A stretch of DNA of 60,293 bases from contig JAKQBN010000006.1 in NCBI GenBank assembly GCA_029559475.1, positions 1-60,293 on the forward strand, in the 5' to 3' direction. The notes beneath the pieces are model-generated. The model had not been told where the DNA came from. It saw nothing but the letters and a program-made list of their open reading frames with translations, and did not search any database. The translations under genes and the position numbers were made by a program. Below are positions 1-8,720 of this stretch, piece by piece (within the stretch, counting starts at the first letter, position 1; every line of letters begins with the position of its first letter). This DNA is from a bacterium (GTDB taxonomy: Bacteria > UBA4055).

Positions 1-2151
1 CACGGAAAGGATCAGGGACCCCTTACGACGATAAAGAGAGGCTACGGAAGATGCGAGGAGATGATGATCATCTACATGGCTGCCGCGCGAAGCGTGGGGA
101 TCCCGGTTAGATCGGCCGGAACTTCACTCTGGAACTTCACCGATTCCAACCACGCGTGGATAGAAGTATGGACGCCATCGGGCTGGAAGTATCTCGGAGA
201 ACCTGCAGATCAGCTCAATTCGACCTGGTTCACGAAAACGACAGAAAGGGCTTCTATGATAACATCGATGGCATTCGGCAGTTACAACGAACCTGATATG
301 ATAGAACAGAAAGACAATTCGACCGAAATAAGCTCGATCAGATATTATACTGATCAGTGGGATGACTGCACAGTGACGGTCAAAGACGATAAGGGGCAGC
401 CTGTCGAAGATGCTGAAGTGATGTTCTATGCCGTTTCGTGGGGCGGGATCTTTCCGATGCAGGAGCTTAAAACCGGCGAAGACGGAAAGGTTAAGATACA
501 ACTGGGCAGGGGATCGGTGTTCGCCGGCGCGTATGAAAAAGATACAGGCTTTGCAGGTTCGATGTTCAATACGCTCGAAGGATCGAAGGATATTACTCTC
601 ACACTTATGCCGGGTGGAAAGATAGGCAGCGAAGATCTGTATTTCAAATTCCAGCCGGTTTCGGAATCAGTTAAGAAAGACAGCGCGGTGAAGAAATATT
701 TCGAGGGCAGATTCAGCCTGATGAACGAAAATTCCAATTTAAAAAGAAACCAGAGGCTGAACAATTTTAAGAAAACAGCCGAATTCGCCGAATATTATCT
801 TAAAGGAAAGGAATTTGAGGATAAGGATGATTTCTATAGCGCTCAGAATGAATTTTTAAAAAAATGTGAGATTCTCGGCGGAAATACTGCTGAATTTCTA
901 AAAGCGTTTAAAAGCATAGATAATGATGAGCTTAAAGACAAAAAACTTAAGTATAAAATACTGATCGACATTATAGAAATCTGGGATGACAAGGAACTGT
1001 GCGAGATCCCCGACAGCGCGGTCATAAAAGATCTGACCGATATCTTATACGAGGGAAGAAAGTATTATAAAAAGATCCCCGATTCCGTTTTCGTGCAGAA
1101 TGTAGTGGCTCCGACCTGGCAGGGCGGACAGGTAGTTCAGAGCGGCTGGCAGAAGGAATTTTACGGCCTGGTAAAAGATCTTCGGAATTCTAATATCAAA
1201 AAGACCGCCGAAGAAGTTATAAAGTGGGCTGATTCTAAAGTCAGCGTGGATTCAAATTTCGTTTATCATTATTATTCATGCCCGCTAAATCCGCTTGAAA
1301 TAATAAACATGAATTCCGTTCCTGATTTCTTCAGGCTGAAACTTATTGACAGTGCTTTGAAAATTTTAGGAATCCCGACAAGATGGAAAGGTGAATTCGA
1401 ATATTATAACGGGAAAGGGTTCGTAGTATTAGAGCCTGAAAGCGGTAAAAAGGAAGCGGCGGTAATCGAGAATACGGTAAAATTAAGCCTGTATGCTGAC
1501 GGAAAGCAGATCAAAGCCGAACCGTGGGGAAATTTCCAGGTATCGGAATTCATTGACGGTGAGCTGAACTATTATTATTTTGACGGCAGGAACGATTCAT
1601 TGGATTTTATAATTACATATCCAGGGAATAAAGAAAAGGAACTTTATATTCAGGCAGGCATCAGAAATACTAACGGCGACGCGAATATAGCAGTAAGACC
1701 TCTTTCACAATCTGAAGGAACCATCAGGATCGATCTTACGACTCCAAGAGAGAATTTCGACATATCGGGTTCTTTAGGAGCTGATGAACAAAAAGCTGTC
1801 TCAGAAATTTTATTGGGGCTTGATCTGGCAGGAAGCAAAATACTACTCATAAGGGGCTCAGTTCAGAACGAACCGACGAACAGAATGACTTCCCTTTTGA
1901 CAGAAAAATATGCGCAGTATAAAGATAACGGGGCTGACCTTATAATCTACACCGAGGTCAGGGATGACAATGATCTGAATACTGAATCCGGCATAATAAA
2001 GAAAAAAGGAGGAAAGCTGATCAGCAGTATCGGAGAGGAAAACTATCCGGTCATAGCGGTATCAGATCCTTCAGGCAGCATAATATTCGTTTCAAAAGGG
2101 TATAATATGAATATCGGAGATGTAATATTAATGAAAGTTAAAAAGAATTAA
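1..2151 (+). CDS. Transglutaminase-fold secreted protein, 5' truncated by window edge
   Basis: The frame is open from base 1, and the first ATG (61) lies inside the catalytic domain, so the true start is outside the window. Codon 18 (bases 52-54) is the Cys of a GRCEE motif and residue 51 is the His of NHAWIEVW. These are the Cys and His of the transglutaminase-like (papain-fold) core. An Ig-like or carboxypeptidase-regulatory-like segment follows (about residues 135-210), then a helical charged region. A second transglutaminase-like stretch without an obvious Cys follows (about 435-500). The last 140 residues look thioredoxin-like but lack a CxxC. Family members of this layout are usually exported and may act in peptide or cell-surface processing. 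The exact substrate is unknown, and the signal peptide would be in the missing part. Confidence 0.75.
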   Translation, partial: HGKDQGPLTTIKRGYGRCEEMMIIYMAAARSVGIPVRSAGTSLWNFTDSNHAWIEVWTPSGWKYLGEPADQLNSTWFTKTTERASMITSMAFGSYNEPDMIEQKDNSTEISSIRYYTDQWDDCTVTVKDDKGQPVEDAEVMFYAVSWGGIFPMQELKTGEDGKVKIQLGRGSVFAGAYEKDTGFAGSMFNTLEGSKDITLTLMPGGKIGSEDLYFKFQPVSESVKKDSAVKKYFEGRFSLMNENSNLKRNQRLNNFKKTAEFAEYYLKGKEFEDKDDFYSAQNEFLKKCEILGGNTAEFLKAFKSIDNDELKDKKLKYKILIDIIEIWDDKELCEIPDSAVIKDLTDILYEGRKYYKKIPDSVFVQNVVAPTWQGGQVVQSGWQKEFYGLVKDLRNSNIKKTAEEVIKWADSKVSVDSNFVYHYYSCPLNPLEIINMNSVPDFFRLKLIDSALKILGIPTRWKGEFEYYNGKGFVVLEPESGKKEAAVIENTVKLSLYADGKQIKAEPWGNFQVSEFIDGELNYYYFDGRNDSLDFIITYPGNKEKELYIQAGIRNTNGDANIAVRPLSQSEGTIRIDLTTPRENFDISGSLGADEQKAVSEILLGLDLAGSKILLIRGSVQNEPTNRMTSLLTEKYAQYKDNGADLIIYTEVRDDNDLNTESGIIKKKGGKLISSIGEENYPVIAVSDPSGSIIFVSKGYNMNIGDVILMKVKKN

Positions 2152-2209
2152 AACCGCTATTGAGTTAATGTTATAAAATTCATATATTACATTACTTTTG
2201 GGAACAGGC

Positions 2210-2509
2210 ATGAACAAGAAAAGAAGAAATACAGGTCTGATCGTGTTTACAGCTGTGATTGCTGTTTTGACCTACTGCCTGCTGCTGAGAGGCGATTATT
2301 CCGTTTTCAGATATTTTCAAAGCAGAAATGAAAACGAGAAGATTAAAACTGACATAAATGAATTGAAAACCAAAATCGCGGTCCAGCAGGAAAAAAATGA
2401 AAAGCTGGAGAACAGAGATCCTTTCGAGATGGAAAAGAAAGCCAGAGAGAAGGGAATGGTAAAAGAGAACGAAACAGTATTCAAATATGAAATAGAAAAG
2501 GAGAACTGA
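2210..2509 (+). CDS. FtsB/DivIC-like septum formation initiator
   Basis: This is a 99-residue protein with a short basic N-terminus, one transmembrane helix (about residues 8-28) and then a charged coiled coil (about 38-65). A conserved-looking segment, DPFEMEKKAREKGMV, resembles the end of FtsB/DivIC proteins (typically 90-110 residues). These anchor in the inner membrane and bridge FtsL and FtsQ in the divisome. The ATG at 2210 is chosen over an in-frame TTG at 2198 because the purine-rich GGAACAGG sits just before it and the basic N-terminus begins there. It ends 3 bases before argF, whose ribosome-binding site lies in its last codons, so the two are co-transcribed. Assignment rests on topology and the short motif, not catalytic residues. 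Confidence 0.6.
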   Translation: MNKKRRNTGLIVFTAVIAVLTYCLLLRGDYSVFRYFQSRNENEKIKTDINELKTKIAVQQEKNEKLENRDPFEMEKKAREKGMVKENETVFKYEIEKEN

Positions 2510-2512
2510 AAA

Positions 2513-3517
2513 ATGGGATTTAATCTGAGGAACAGACATTTCCTGAAAGAGATCGATTTTACAAAAGAAGAACTTGTGTTCTTTTTAAAACTCGCTAAAG
2601 ACCTTAAAGCAGCAAAATATGCAGGCACCGAGCAGCAGAGATTACAGGGGAAAAACATAGCCCTGATCTTTGAAAAGACCTCAACACGTACCCGCTGTGC
2701 TTTCGAAGTGGCCGCTCACGATCAGGGTGCTCACGTTACATATCTCGAGCCGACCGGAAGCCAGATGGGACATAAAGAGACTGTAAAAGATACAGCAAGA
2801 GTATTAGGCAGAATGTATGACGGAATAGAATATCGCGGATTCGGCCAGGAGATCGTTGAAGAACTGGCTAAATATGCCGGAGTTCCTGTATGGAACGGAC
2901 TGACCAACGAATGGCACCCGACACAGATGCTTGCTGATGTTCTTACAATGACAGAGCACTGCAACAAACCTTTAGAACAGATATCTTACGCTTATCTCGG
3001 CGATGCCCGTTTCAATATGGGCCGTTCGCTGTTAATGGTCGGCTGTATTCTGGGAATGGACGTGCGTATCGGCGCTCCGAAAGGACTTCAGCCGGATGCC
3101 GAGCTTGTAAAGACCTGTAAAAAGATCGCCAAAGAATCCGGCGCGCGCGTTACGATCACTGAAGACGTAGCTGAAGCTGTAAAAGGCGTTGACTATGTTC
3201 ATACCGATGTATGGGTATCGATGGGCGAACCGAAAGAAGTATGGGCAGAAAGAATTAAACTTCTCAAGCCGTATCAGGTGAATCCTGCCGTCATGAAAAA
3301 GACCGGTAATCCCGACGTAAAATTTATGCACTGCCTGCCAGCATTCCACAATGCCGATACAAAAGTCGGAAAACAGGTTTCTGAGCAGTTCGGTCTTCAC
3401 AACGGTATTGAAGTTACCGAAGACGTTTTCGAGTCAAAAGCCTGCATAGCATTCGATCAGGCCGAGAACAGAATGCATACCATCAAAGCGATAATGGTAG
3501 CTACTCTCGGCTGTTAA
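2513..3517 (+). CDS. argF: Ornithine carbamoyltransferase
   Basis: This 334-residue enzyme is the usual length for the family and would make citrulline from ornithine and carbamoyl phosphate. The carbamoyl-phosphate-binding STRTR is at residues 57-61. The HPTQ motif, the ornithine-binding VSMGE loop and the catalytic HCLPA motif are all present in order. SMGE separates ornithine from aspartate carbamoyltransferases. The anabolic (ArgF/ArgI) and catabolic (ArcB) forms cannot be told apart from motifs. No arcA or arcC lies nearby, and no other arg genes do either. The gene follows the FtsB-like gene by 3 bases and ends at a perfect hairpin terminator. Confidence 0.93.
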   Translation: MGFNLRNRHFLKEIDFTKEELVFFLKLAKDLKAAKYAGTEQQRLQGKNIALIFEKTSTRTRCAFEVAAHDQGAHVTYLEPTGSQMGHKETVKDTARVLGRMYDGIEYRGFGQEIVEELAKYAGVPVWNGLTNEWHPTQMLADVLTMTEHCNKPLEQISYAYLGDARFNMGRSLLMVGCILGMDVRIGAPKGLQPDAELVKTCKKIAKESGARVTITEDVAEAVKGVDYVHTDVWVSMGEPKEVWAERIKLLKPYQVNPAVMKKTGNPDVKFMHCLPAFHNADTKVGKQVSEQFGLHNGIEVTEDVFESKACIAFDQAENRMHTIKAIMVATLGC

Positions 3518-3530
3518 CAGAAATTCATAA

Positions 3531-3561
3531 AAACACAGGCAGAAAACGCCTGTGTTTTTTT
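3531..3561 (+). terminator. Intrinsic terminator after argF
   Basis: A perfect 10-bp stem (3531-3540 with 3548-3557) has a 7-base loop and is followed by four more T residues. It begins 13 bases after the argF stop and separates argF from ychF. Confidence 0.88.
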
Positions 3562-3583
3562 ATTAATTCATAGAGGATCTCAA

Positions 3584-4687
3584 ATGGGCATCAGGGCAGG
3601 TATCGTCGGAATAACCAATATCGGAAAGACAACCATATTCAACGCGCTTACATCTTCTGAAGCAGAGTCAACGAATTATTCGTTCTCGACTATCAAACCC
3701 AATACGGCTGTTGTAGATGTTCCCGATTACAGGGTCGATGAAATATTCGCCCATGTCAAAAGCAACAAGAAAGTCTATAATCATCTTGAGATTATGGACA
3801 TCGCGGGTCTGGTCAAAGGAGCATCAAAAGGCGAAGGGCTCGGCAATAAGTTCTTAAGCGATATCAAGCTTGTTGACGCGATACTTCATGTCGTCAGATG
3901 CTTTGAAGACGAGAATGTAGTTCATGTGGACAAAACGATAAATCCGAAAAGGGATATCGAGAACGTCGAGGCTGAATTAATCGTGAAAGACCTTGAGACC
4001 GTCGAGAACAGGATACAGAAGAACGAAAAGCTCGTCAGGGCCAGAGATAAATTCGCGATGGAAATGCATCCGCTTTACGAGCGGCTTTATGCGAAAATGT
4101 CCGAACTTGAACATCCCAGAGTATTAAACCTGACCGATCAGGAAAAGGAAATGCTCAGGGACATGAATCTTCTCACTCTCAAGCCCGTTATCTTCGTCTG
4201 CAACATTTCCGAGGACGAGCTTATGGAAGGCAAAGATTCTCCTTACACTAAGGATGTGATGGAAGCCGCAAAAAATACCGGATGCGGTGTAGTAAAGATT
4301 TGCGGTAAGGTCGAAGCAGAACTGTCGCTTTTAAGCCCTGAAGAAAAGGCGGAATTTTTAAAGGATTACGGTCTCGAACATCCCGGCTTAGATGTTCTTA
4401 TAAGGGAAACATATAACCTCCTCGGACTCGGAACTTATTTAACTGAAGGCGAGATAGAAGTCAAAGCGTGGAACATCAAACAGGGCATGACGGCTCCTCA
4501 GGCTGCAGGCGTGATCCATACCGACTTTGAGAAAAAATTCATCAAAGCCGAAGTGATCTCGTATAAGGATTTTGTAGAATGCAATTTCGACAGGAATATC
4601 GCCAAGCAGAAAGGTAAAGCCCGTCTTGAAGGCAAAGAGTATATCGTTCAGGATGGTGATGTGATAATATTCAGGTTCGGAAAATAG
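3584..4687 (+). CDS. ychF: YchF/EngD family ribosome-associated ATPase
   Basis: This 367-residue Obg-like P-loop NTPase is the typical length. The Walker A segment GITNIGKTT is at residues 9-17, and DIAGLVKGASKGEGLG carries the G3 region. The G4 position reads NISE, matching the NxxE that makes YchF prefer ATP over GTP instead of the NKxD of true GTPases. The last ~85 residues form the TGS domain, ending in DGDVIIFRFGK. A GAGGAT ribosome-binding site precedes ATG 3584. Known family members associate with ribosomes and respond to oxidative stress. The next gene starts on the base after this stop codon, which implies a shared transcript. Confidence 0.93.
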   Translation: MGIRAGIVGITNIGKTTIFNALTSSEAESTNYSFSTIKPNTAVVDVPDYRVDEIFAHVKSNKKVYNHLEIMDIAGLVKGASKGEGLGNKFLSDIKLVDAILHVVRCFEDENVVHVDKTINPKRDIENVEAELIVKDLETVENRIQKNEKLVRARDKFAMEMHPLYERLYAKMSELEHPRVLNLTDQEKEMLRDMNLLTLKPVIFVCNISEDELMEGKDSPYTKDVMEAAKNTGCGVVKICGKVEAELSLLSPEEKAEFLKDYGLEHPGLDVLIRETYNLLGLGTYLTEGEIEVKAWNIKQGMTAPQAAGVIHTDFEKKFIKAEVISYKDFVECNFDRNIAKQKGKARLEGKEYIVQDGDVIIFRFGK

Positions 4688-5590
4688 ATGGAACTTCAAG
4701 TCATCAGGCACGCTTTTGCTCCGGATTTCTACCGGGGTTTTTGTCCGGAAGATCACGCGGCAGCGCTTTCATACCAGCTGCAGCGAATGTTCGAATCAGG
4801 CGCGGCTAAAGAAGGCGACTATTTTCTTGTTAGGGACGGAAAAGATCCCTACCTTCACGTCGAGATCTATAGGAACAACACGAGAAGGATATGGGAAAAA
4901 TCTCCCGTTATGTGTCCGAAAGCCGCAGCCGATAAAGTTAAAAACGCGGAATCGCTAAGTCTCATTTATGAGTTTCTCAAGAACGATGAGTATTATTTTT
5001 CCCCGGGCGATAAATTGGAAATAATCGTAAAGCCGGACAATGAGTTCTCGAATATAATGAAAAAGCTCAATTTGGAATACGGATATCAGAATATCGGAAG
5101 TTATACAGTTTTTAAGCTTAAAATCGGAAAGTTTCCGGAGATCGGATTATCTGAGAATATCAGTTTAAAAAGTTTTACGGAGATCGAACCTGAAGAAAGA
5201 TTCAAAATGGTTCTTGAAAATGATGTTCTTAACGATCTTTTAATCGATACCGATCAGGCGCTTTTTTATCAGGATTTTCTCGATGAAGGATACTTCAGCG
5301 AAGAATTGTGGCGGATAATTTATTCGGGCGGAGAACTTGCCGGATTTATCATGCCGGTTTTCACTTCAGGCTTAAAGAACAAGATCAGTTTGGCGAATTA
5401 TCACTTTTTCAGCGGGATGGATCAGGACGTATCAAGATCAGCTGTTTGCGAAGTGTGCAGGATAGCGGAGACAAACGGCATCAGGGATTTGGAGTTTATA
5501 GTAAAAGATAATGATAAAGAGCTTGCAGATTTACTTGCCTCATTAAATTTCTCTAAAGCCGGTTCATTCACGAGGTATATCCAAAAATGA
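4688..5590 (+). CDS. Putative tandem GNAT-like protein
   Basis: This is a 300-residue protein of uncertain function. The last ~45 residues (AETNGIRDLEFIVKDNDKELADLL then an aromatic strand) look like the final helix and strands of a GNAT acetyltransferase. The region near residue 110-150 has a similar helix-strand end (MKKLNLEYGYQNIGSYTVF). Two GNAT-like halves, as in mycothiol-synthase-like proteins, are therefore possible. No clear acetyl-CoA-binding R/QxxGxG/A motif is visible, so activity is doubtful. It has no signal peptide or membrane segment. ATG 4688 directly follows the ychF stop, and its own stop overlaps the next start by 4 bases, so it belongs to the ychF transcript. Confidence 0.4.
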   Translation: MELQVIRHAFAPDFYRGFCPEDHAAALSYQLQRMFESGAAKEGDYFLVRDGKDPYLHVEIYRNNTRRIWEKSPVMCPKAAADKVKNAESLSLIYEFLKNDEYYFSPGDKLEIIVKPDNEFSNIMKKLNLEYGYQNIGSYTVFKLKIGKFPEIGLSENISLKSFTEIEPEERFKMVLENDVLNDLLIDTDQALFYQDFLDEGYFSEELWRIIYSGGELAGFIMPVFTSGLKNKISLANYHFFSGMDQDVSRSAVCEVCRIAETNGIRDLEFIVKDNDKELADLLASLNFSKAGSFTRYIQK

Positions 5591-6198
5591 ATTCGCTTTA
5601 TGAGCTGGATAAAAGCATTCTTTTTTTCTTCAACCGCACAATTCATGCGGATCAGCTGAATATCTTTTTTATTTTTCTATCCAGCCGGAGTTCTCTGCTG
5701 TTAATTCTGCCTGTGATAATAGTTCTTGGAGTTTATCTGAAGAAAAAAGACAACATCCAGTTTAAAAAGTTCGTTTATGTGATCATTCTTACTGCGATAG
5801 CCGCGGGAGTCTCAGATCTGATCTCATCAGGGATCATAAAAAATATTTTCGACAGAGAAAGACCGTGTCAGGTGATCGAAGGACTTAATTTCTGGAAAAG
5901 CAGATCCGGAATCTGGGTGATCACCGACGGATTTTCATCGTACAAATCGTCTTTTTCTTTTACATCGTCGCACGTATCGAACACAATGGCGGCTGCGGTC
6001 CTAGCAGGATTGTTCTACAATCGACTGATCGCTTATCTGATAATTATATCGATACTTGTAGGCATTTCCAGAATGTATCTCGGAGTGCATTACCCTTCTG
6101 ACGTAGCTGCAGGATGGATCATAGGTGCTCTAATTGGTTTTATTGCCTATAAAAGTTATATTTTCTATTCAGTCAGATACCCTAAATTGAGAATATAA
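5587..6198 (+). CDS. PAP2-family membrane phosphatase
   Basis: This 203-residue integral membrane protein has five to six hydrophobic helices. All three signatures of the type 2 phosphatidic acid phosphatase superfamily are visible: K85 to R92-P93 (KxxxxxxRP), the SSH at residues 127-129, and S161-R162 to H168 and D172 (SRxxxxxHxxxD). H129 and H168 would be the catalytic pair. Substrates in this family include undecaprenyl diphosphate, phosphatidylglycerol phosphate and lipid A phosphates, and the sequence does not decide between them. It overlaps the upstream gene by ATGA, so translation is probably coupled. Confidence 0.87.
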   Translation: MNSLYELDKSILFFFNRTIHADQLNIFFIFLSSRSSLLLILPVIIVLGVYLKKKDNIQFKKFVYVIILTAIAAGVSDLISSGIIKNIFDRERPCQVIEGLNFWKSRSGIWVITDGFSSYKSSFSFTSSHVSNTMAAAVLAGLFYNRLIAYLIIISILVGISRMYLGVHYPSDVAAGWIIGALIGFIAYKSYIFYSVRYPKLRI

Positions 6199-6208
6199 GC
6201 GTTTTCTA

Positions 6209-6237
6209 TTGATTTCGGCTGTTTTGAACTTTATATT
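6209..6237 (+). promoter_or_regulatory. Predicted sigma70-type promoter of the receiver gene
   Basis: TTGATT (6209-6214) and TATATT (6232-6237) are separated by exactly 17 bases. The predicted start site falls only a few bases before the AGGTGAAG ribosome-binding site at 6247. Confidence 0.45.
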
Positions 6238-6260
6238 AATGTTAAAAGGTGAAGCAGAAG

Positions 6261-6668
6261 ATGAAAAACGAAATAAATCCGGATAAAAAAATGAGAAAAT
6301 TCAGGATACTGGTCGTTGACGATGAAGAAAACATGTTATTAATGCTTAAAACATTTTTTACAGAAAAAGAATACACCTGTTTCACAGCCAGAAACGGAGC
6401 GGAAGCTCTTGAGGTTTTGGGAAAAGAAGAAGTTGATATTGTTATTACCGGTATGAAAATGCCTGAGATGGACGGACTTGAACTTTTAAGGCACATCAAG
6501 GAAAAATATCAGAATATATCCGCCGTGATCATGACAGGATTTTCGGAGGAATACACAACTACAGAAGCCCTCAATCTGGGAGCGGACGGCTATATTACAA
6601 AGCCCTTCCGGAATAAAGAGCTTCTTCTGATACTCAAAAGGATCCAGCAGCTCAATCAGTATGAATAA
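6261..6668 (+). CDS. Stand-alone response-regulator receiver domain lacking the phospho-acceptor Asp
   Basis: This 135-residue single-domain CheY-like protein has no output domain. The acidic pocket (D20, D21), T92 and K114 of the receiver fold are intact, and the surrounding text is canonical (DIVIT-x-MKMPEMDG). The position that should be the phosphorylated Asp is Gly64 (codon GGT, 6450-6452). It should therefore be unable to take phosphate in the normal way and may work as a pseudo-receiver. The ATG at 6261 is preferred over an in-frame GTG at 6249 because AGGTGAAG overlaps that GTG at a proper distance from the ATG. It has its own promoter, and no kinase is adjacent. The closest is the TPR histidine kinase about 39 kb away. 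Confidence 0.85.
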   Translation: MKNEINPDKKMRKFRILVVDDEENMLLMLKTFFTEKEYTCFTARNGAEALEVLGKEEVDIVITGMKMPEMDGLELLRHIKEKYQNISAVIMTGFSEEYTTTEALNLGADGYITKPFRNKELLLILKRIQQLNQYE

Positions 6669-6706
6669 AAAAAAGCTTATCTGATGTCCGGCTCCGGAAC
6701 AGTTCA

Positions 6707-8134
6707 ATGAAATTTTTAAATCAGCTGATAATAATATTTATTTTTTTATACGGATGCACACCGGCGTCAATAAATAAAAAACACGCAGAACCTGAAAAGA
6801 TCAAGCCGGAAAAGATCGATCCCAGAATTCAAACGCCTAATAAGATGGATGAAATTAAAATCCTCAGCAGGAATTTTATCAGAATAGGCATAATGGAGGG
6901 GGAAACGAACATTCTTTTTAGTTTTTCGGGTCCGTATTCTATCTATTCAAAAGGAAAGCCGATATTTTCAAAAAAAAGATCATCAGGCACATGGAAAGTC
7001 GTATCAAAAAATACGCAGATCCAGCTTGAGAATATCGAAACGGGCGAGAGGATAGACGTTTCAAAAGAACTTGTCTTTAAGCCTGAGCAGGTATCGTCAT
7101 ACGTCAGAATAGGGAAAATCCAGTCGGGAAAAGGCTGGCACTGGGAGCAGACAAGGTCAAGAAGCTACAAGGGCAACATTGATTTTATAAATATCAATGA
7201 AAAGATCACGGTAGTCAACGAAGTCGGAATCGAGCAGTACCTGTACGGAGTTGTGCCGTCCGAAATGTCGCCGCAGTCACCTGTCGAGGCCCTTAAAGCT
7301 CAGGCGATCCTGGCCAGAACCAACGTATATTCCAAGATAGGAACTAAATATAAAAACAAGCCGTATTCTCTGACAAGCGACGTTTACAGTCAGGTATATA
7401 CAGGACTCGAAAATGTTTCCGAGAGAACTAATAAAGCAGTTGACGACACACAGGGAATGATCCTGACTTATAACGGAAAGCCTCTTGAAGCGCTTTTTCA
7501 TTCGGTCTGCGGAGGATATCTCGAAGGAAATGATATAATATGGGGAAGCGCGAGGCTGCCTTATCTTCAGCCGAAACCGTGCGGAACGGAATCAGGGATA
7601 GAATTTGGCGATCTGAGCATTGAGAAGAATCTGAAGAAATGGATAGATTCAAGGCCGGATTCTTACTGCAATATTGACAAAGCTAAAGTCGATCCCGCAC
7701 TTGATTTTGCAAAAAAATACCTGAGATGGGAAACAAGGATAAGCCGTAAGAAACTCGAGAACAACATAAGATCATCTACAGGCGTAGATATCGGAGATCT
7801 AAAAGATATAACCGTAACAGGAAGAGGAAGTTCAGGCAAGGCGAAACGAGTAAAGATCACGGGTACAAAGAGATCTGTCGATATTAATAAGGAATTAAAT
7901 ATAAGAAAACAGCTTTCAAAGCCTCCTCTCTACAGCGCTAATTTTTATATTGTAAAAGAAAATACCGCTAAAAACGGGTTGGCTGAGAGTTATATTTTTA
8001 AAGGTGCAGGGTTCGGGCACGGAGCCGGAATGTGTCAGATAGGAGCCTGCGGTATGGCGGCAAAAGGAAAAAATTTCAAAGAGATAATCGCATTTTATTT
8101 CCCCGGATCGCAGATCACCGATATTGGCAAATGA
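6707..8134 (+). CDS. SpoIID/LytB-domain lipoprotein
   Basis: This 475-residue protein begins with a lipoprotein signal peptide whose lipobox is LYGC, with Cys17 as the lipidated residue. The SpoIID/LytB signature is clear. The segment with EQYLYGVVPSEMSP and the following PVEALKAQAILART lies mid-protein, and the C-terminal GAGFGHGAGMCQIGACGMA closes the domain. In Bacillus, SpoIID is a peptidoglycan lytic transglycosylase that acts on denuded glycan. Non-sporulating bacteria carry homologues with likely wall-remodelling roles. The lipid anchor places it in the periplasm on a membrane. It lies directly upstream of the ribosomal operon promoter and has no obvious operon partner. Confidence 0.85.
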   Translation: MKFLNQLIIIFIFLYGCTPASINKKHAEPEKIKPEKIDPRIQTPNKMDEIKILSRNFIRIGIMEGETNILFSFSGPYSIYSKGKPIFSKKRSSGTWKVVSKNTQIQLENIETGERIDVSKELVFKPEQVSSYVRIGKIQSGKGWHWEQTRSRSYKGNIDFININEKITVVNEVGIEQYLYGVVPSEMSPQSPVEALKAQAILARTNVYSKIGTKYKNKPYSLTSDVYSQVYTGLENVSERTNKAVDDTQGMILTYNGKPLEALFHSVCGGYLEGNDIIWGSARLPYLQPKPCGTESGIEFGDLSIEKNLKKWIDSRPDSYCNIDKAKVDPALDFAKKYLRWETRISRKKLENNIRSSTGVDIGDLKDITVTGRGSSGKAKRVKITGTKRSVDINKELNIRKQLSKPPLYSANFYIVKENTAKNGLAESYIFKGAGFGHGAGMCQIGACGMAAKGKNFKEIIAFYFPGSQITDIGK

Positions 8135-8167
8135 TCAGAATTAATAGTAATTTTAACAAAAAAGATG

Positions 8168-8196
8168 TTGACAATGAAAGTTAATCTTGTTATATT
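8168..8196 (+). promoter_or_regulatory. Strong promoter of the str-S10-spc-alpha superoperon
   Basis: A perfect TTGACA (8168-8173) is followed after exactly 17 bases by TATATT (8191-8196). The transcript would start near 8203, giving a leader of about 127 bases before rpsL. This is the best sigma70-type match in the window and fits the expected expression of the operon. Confidence 0.8.
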
Positions 8197-8202
8197 CGTT
8201 TT

Positions 8203-8329
8203 CCGCAAAATTTCGGGAGGATTTCGCATAGAAATTAAGCGTGAATCGGTATCTGGGATTTGAATAAAGCAGCAGGGGCGGAAAGTTAAGAAACTATTAA
8301 CATAGAAAAGATTATATTGGAGAAAGTTA
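8203..8329 (+). promoter_or_regulatory. Untranslated leader of the ribosomal protein operon
   Basis: This is non-coding sequence between the predicted start site and rpsL. TTTCCGC at 8200-8206 is exactly complementary to GCGGAAA at 8278-8284, and a smaller AATTTC/GAAATT pair lies between them, so the leader could fold back on itself. No known riboswitch or protein-binding motif was recognised. The rpsL ribosome-binding site (GGAG near 8319) lies outside the paired region. Confidence 0.35.
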
Positions 8330-8704
8330 ATGCCAACAATCAACCAATTAGTAAAATTCGGCAGACAGGTCATAAAGAAAAAGACCAAGTCTCCCGCAAT
8401 GCAGGGTTGTCCTCAAAAAAGAGGCGTCTGTACAAAAATAACCACAATGACGCCTAAAAAGCCTAATTCGGCCTTAAGAAAGGTCGCAAGGATAAGGCTT
8501 TCCAATTCAATGGAAGTCTGGGCTTACATACCCGGCGAAGGACACAACCTGCAGGAACATGCCGTTGTCCTTATCAGAGGCGGCAGGGTAAGGGATCTTC
8601 CCGGTGTGAGATATCACATCATCAGGGGAACGCAAGATACAGCAGGCGTGACGAACAGACTGCAGGCCCGTTCAAAATACGGAGCTAAAAGGCCTAAAAA
8701 GTAA
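8330..8704 (+). CDS. rpsL: 30S ribosomal protein S12
   Basis: This 124-residue protein has the invariant S12 segments [11 protein letters not shown] and GEGHNLQEH. It aligns without gaps to Escherichia coli S12 over the decoding-site loops. Lys43 is conserved. The residue after GGRV is Arg88 where nearly all bacteria have Lys (GGRVKDLPGVRY), and the neighbouring Asp89, the usual methylthiolation site, is kept. S12 sits at the decoding centre and tunes accuracy. This is the first gene after the strong promoter. Confidence 0.98.
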   Translation: MPTINQLVKFGRQVIKKKTKSPAMQGCPQKRGVCTKITTMTPKKPNSALRKVARIRLSNSMEVWAYIPGEGHNLQEHAVVLIRGGRVRDLPGVRYHIIRGTQDTAGVTNRLQARSKYGAKRPKK

Positions 8705-8720
8705 AAGGATGAGGATTTAA

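Noticed and set aside
6249-6260. GTG start for the receiver gene
   Set aside because: It overlaps the ribosome-binding sequence that serves ATG 6261.
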